From Candidatus Omnitrophota bacterium (GTDB taxonomy: Bacteria; Omnitrophota; Gorgyraeia; Gygaellales; JAHJCI01): a stretch of DNA of 5,197 bases. The translations under genes were made by a program, and so were the position numbers. The stretch covers positions 1 to 5,197 of the forward strand of contig JADHWR010000076.1 of the NCBI GenBank assembly GCA_016783355.1. Reading direction: 5' to 3'. The notes under the pieces are model-generated. The model saw nothing but the letters and a program-made list of their open reading frames with translations. It was not told the DNA's origin and ran no database searches. Positions 4,874 through 5,197 of the stretch are shown here, piece by piece; the first letter of the stretch is position 1; each line of letters opens with the position of its first letter.

Positions 4874-5197
4874 CTAAATTGGTCGCCTCCTAATTCTAAT
4901 CAACATAACCAACGACAGGATAAATAAGATAATGCTGATAATTTGAAAAACCGTTAGTTGGTAAATAAATATTTTGCTATCACCGCGGAAAAATTCAATG
5001 AAAAAACGCCATAAAGAATAGAGAAAAAGGTAAAGATAAAAAATCTCACCCCTGCGATAATTCCCTCCCTGCCTTATTCTTAAAATGATAAATATCCCTA
5101 ACAGGGCTAACGAAGAATAGAGTTGAGTAGGAATGAGCGTTGCTCCAAAGACCGGAAAATAGAGGCCAAACTGCAAATTCTCTTTTCCAAAACAGCA
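4874..5197 (-). CDS. lgt: prolipoprotein diacylglyceryl transferase, C-terminal part (5' end beyond window)
   Basis: Lgt is an inner-membrane enzyme that transfers diacylglyceryl from phosphatidylglycerol to the lipobox cysteine of prolipoproteins, the first step of lipoprotein maturation. 107 residues remain and the frame is open to the window edge, so the gene is cut at its 5' end. The family is usually about 260-290 residues. Visible: CCFGKENLQFGLYFP, then PTQLYSS, corresponding to the family's PTQLYE segment. The final signature is YSLWRFFIEFFRGD, which contains the conserved Arg-x6-Arg pattern. Three hydrophobic helices are seen, about residues 28-43, 52-70 and 81-102 of the fragment. 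The usual His before PTQLY is Ile and the following Glu is Ser; related variation occurs in the family. TTG at 5176 is internal and is not the start. The next gene is 152 bp downstream on the same strand. Confidence 0.9.
   Translation of the reverse strand, partial: CCFGKENLQFGLYFPVFGATLIPTQLYSSLALLGIFIILRIRQGGNYRRGEIFYLYLFLYSLWRFFIEFFRGDSKIFIYQLTVFQIISIILFILSLVMLIRIRRRPI

Noticed and set aside
5174..5176. TTG as start of a 100-residue protein
   Set aside because: The frame continues upstream to the window edge with Lgt-like sequence (CCFGKEN), so this codon is internal to a truncated gene.

Overview
The window is a compact bacterial stretch with five genes, all on the minus strand. In the direction of transcription (high to low coordinates) they are the end of lgt, an RluD-family pseudouridine synthase, a membrane-anchored GAF/HD-GYP protein, a membrane-anchored coiled-coil protein, and most of aroA. 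The base composition is moderate to AT-leaning. Palindromic repeats are frequent between genes and occur inside one gene, and the class II-type EPSP synthase has an unusual substitution. Together these recall uncultivated, Gram-negative-like lineages such as Omnitrophota. That placement is an impression from gene style and was not tested by phylogeny.

Layout: 5197-4874 is the C-terminal part of Lgt, open at the window edge. 4873-4722 is a repeat-rich spacer with a perfect 14-bp tandem duplication and an inverted partner. 4721-3687 is the RluD-type synthase, whose catalytic domain carries about 45-50 extra residues that coincide with a palindromic DNA element. Three bases later, 3683-2424 encodes a canonical HD-GYP cyclic-di-GMP phosphodiesterase-type protein with one membrane helix and a GAF domain. 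2423-2019 is a 405-bp non-coding interval packed with inverted repeats and containing one good sigma70-type promoter facing the next gene. 2018-1137 is a coiled-coil protein with a small C-terminal beta-barrel-like domain. Its stop codon overlaps the start of aroA (1137-1), which runs off the window about 50 residues before its expected end.

How they work together: lgt (lipoprotein lipidation), rluD-type (rRNA modification) and aroA (shikimate pathway) are housekeeping functions. The HD-GYP gene is almost fused to the rluD-type gene, so the two are very probably co-transcribed. The coiled-coil gene and aroA form a second unit, translationally coupled by a TAATG overlap and apparently driven by the promoter at 2248-2221. 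That would give a structured leader of about 195 nt.

The most unusual material is the palindrome content: at least eight inverted repeats in about 440 bp around 1979-2423. These include a 9-bp competing pairing that could link the leader to the start codon. There is also an in-frame palindromic insertion in the RluD-type gene that shares an exact 14-bp end sequence with the leader. No tRNA, rRNA, CRISPR array, transposase or known defence system is visible.
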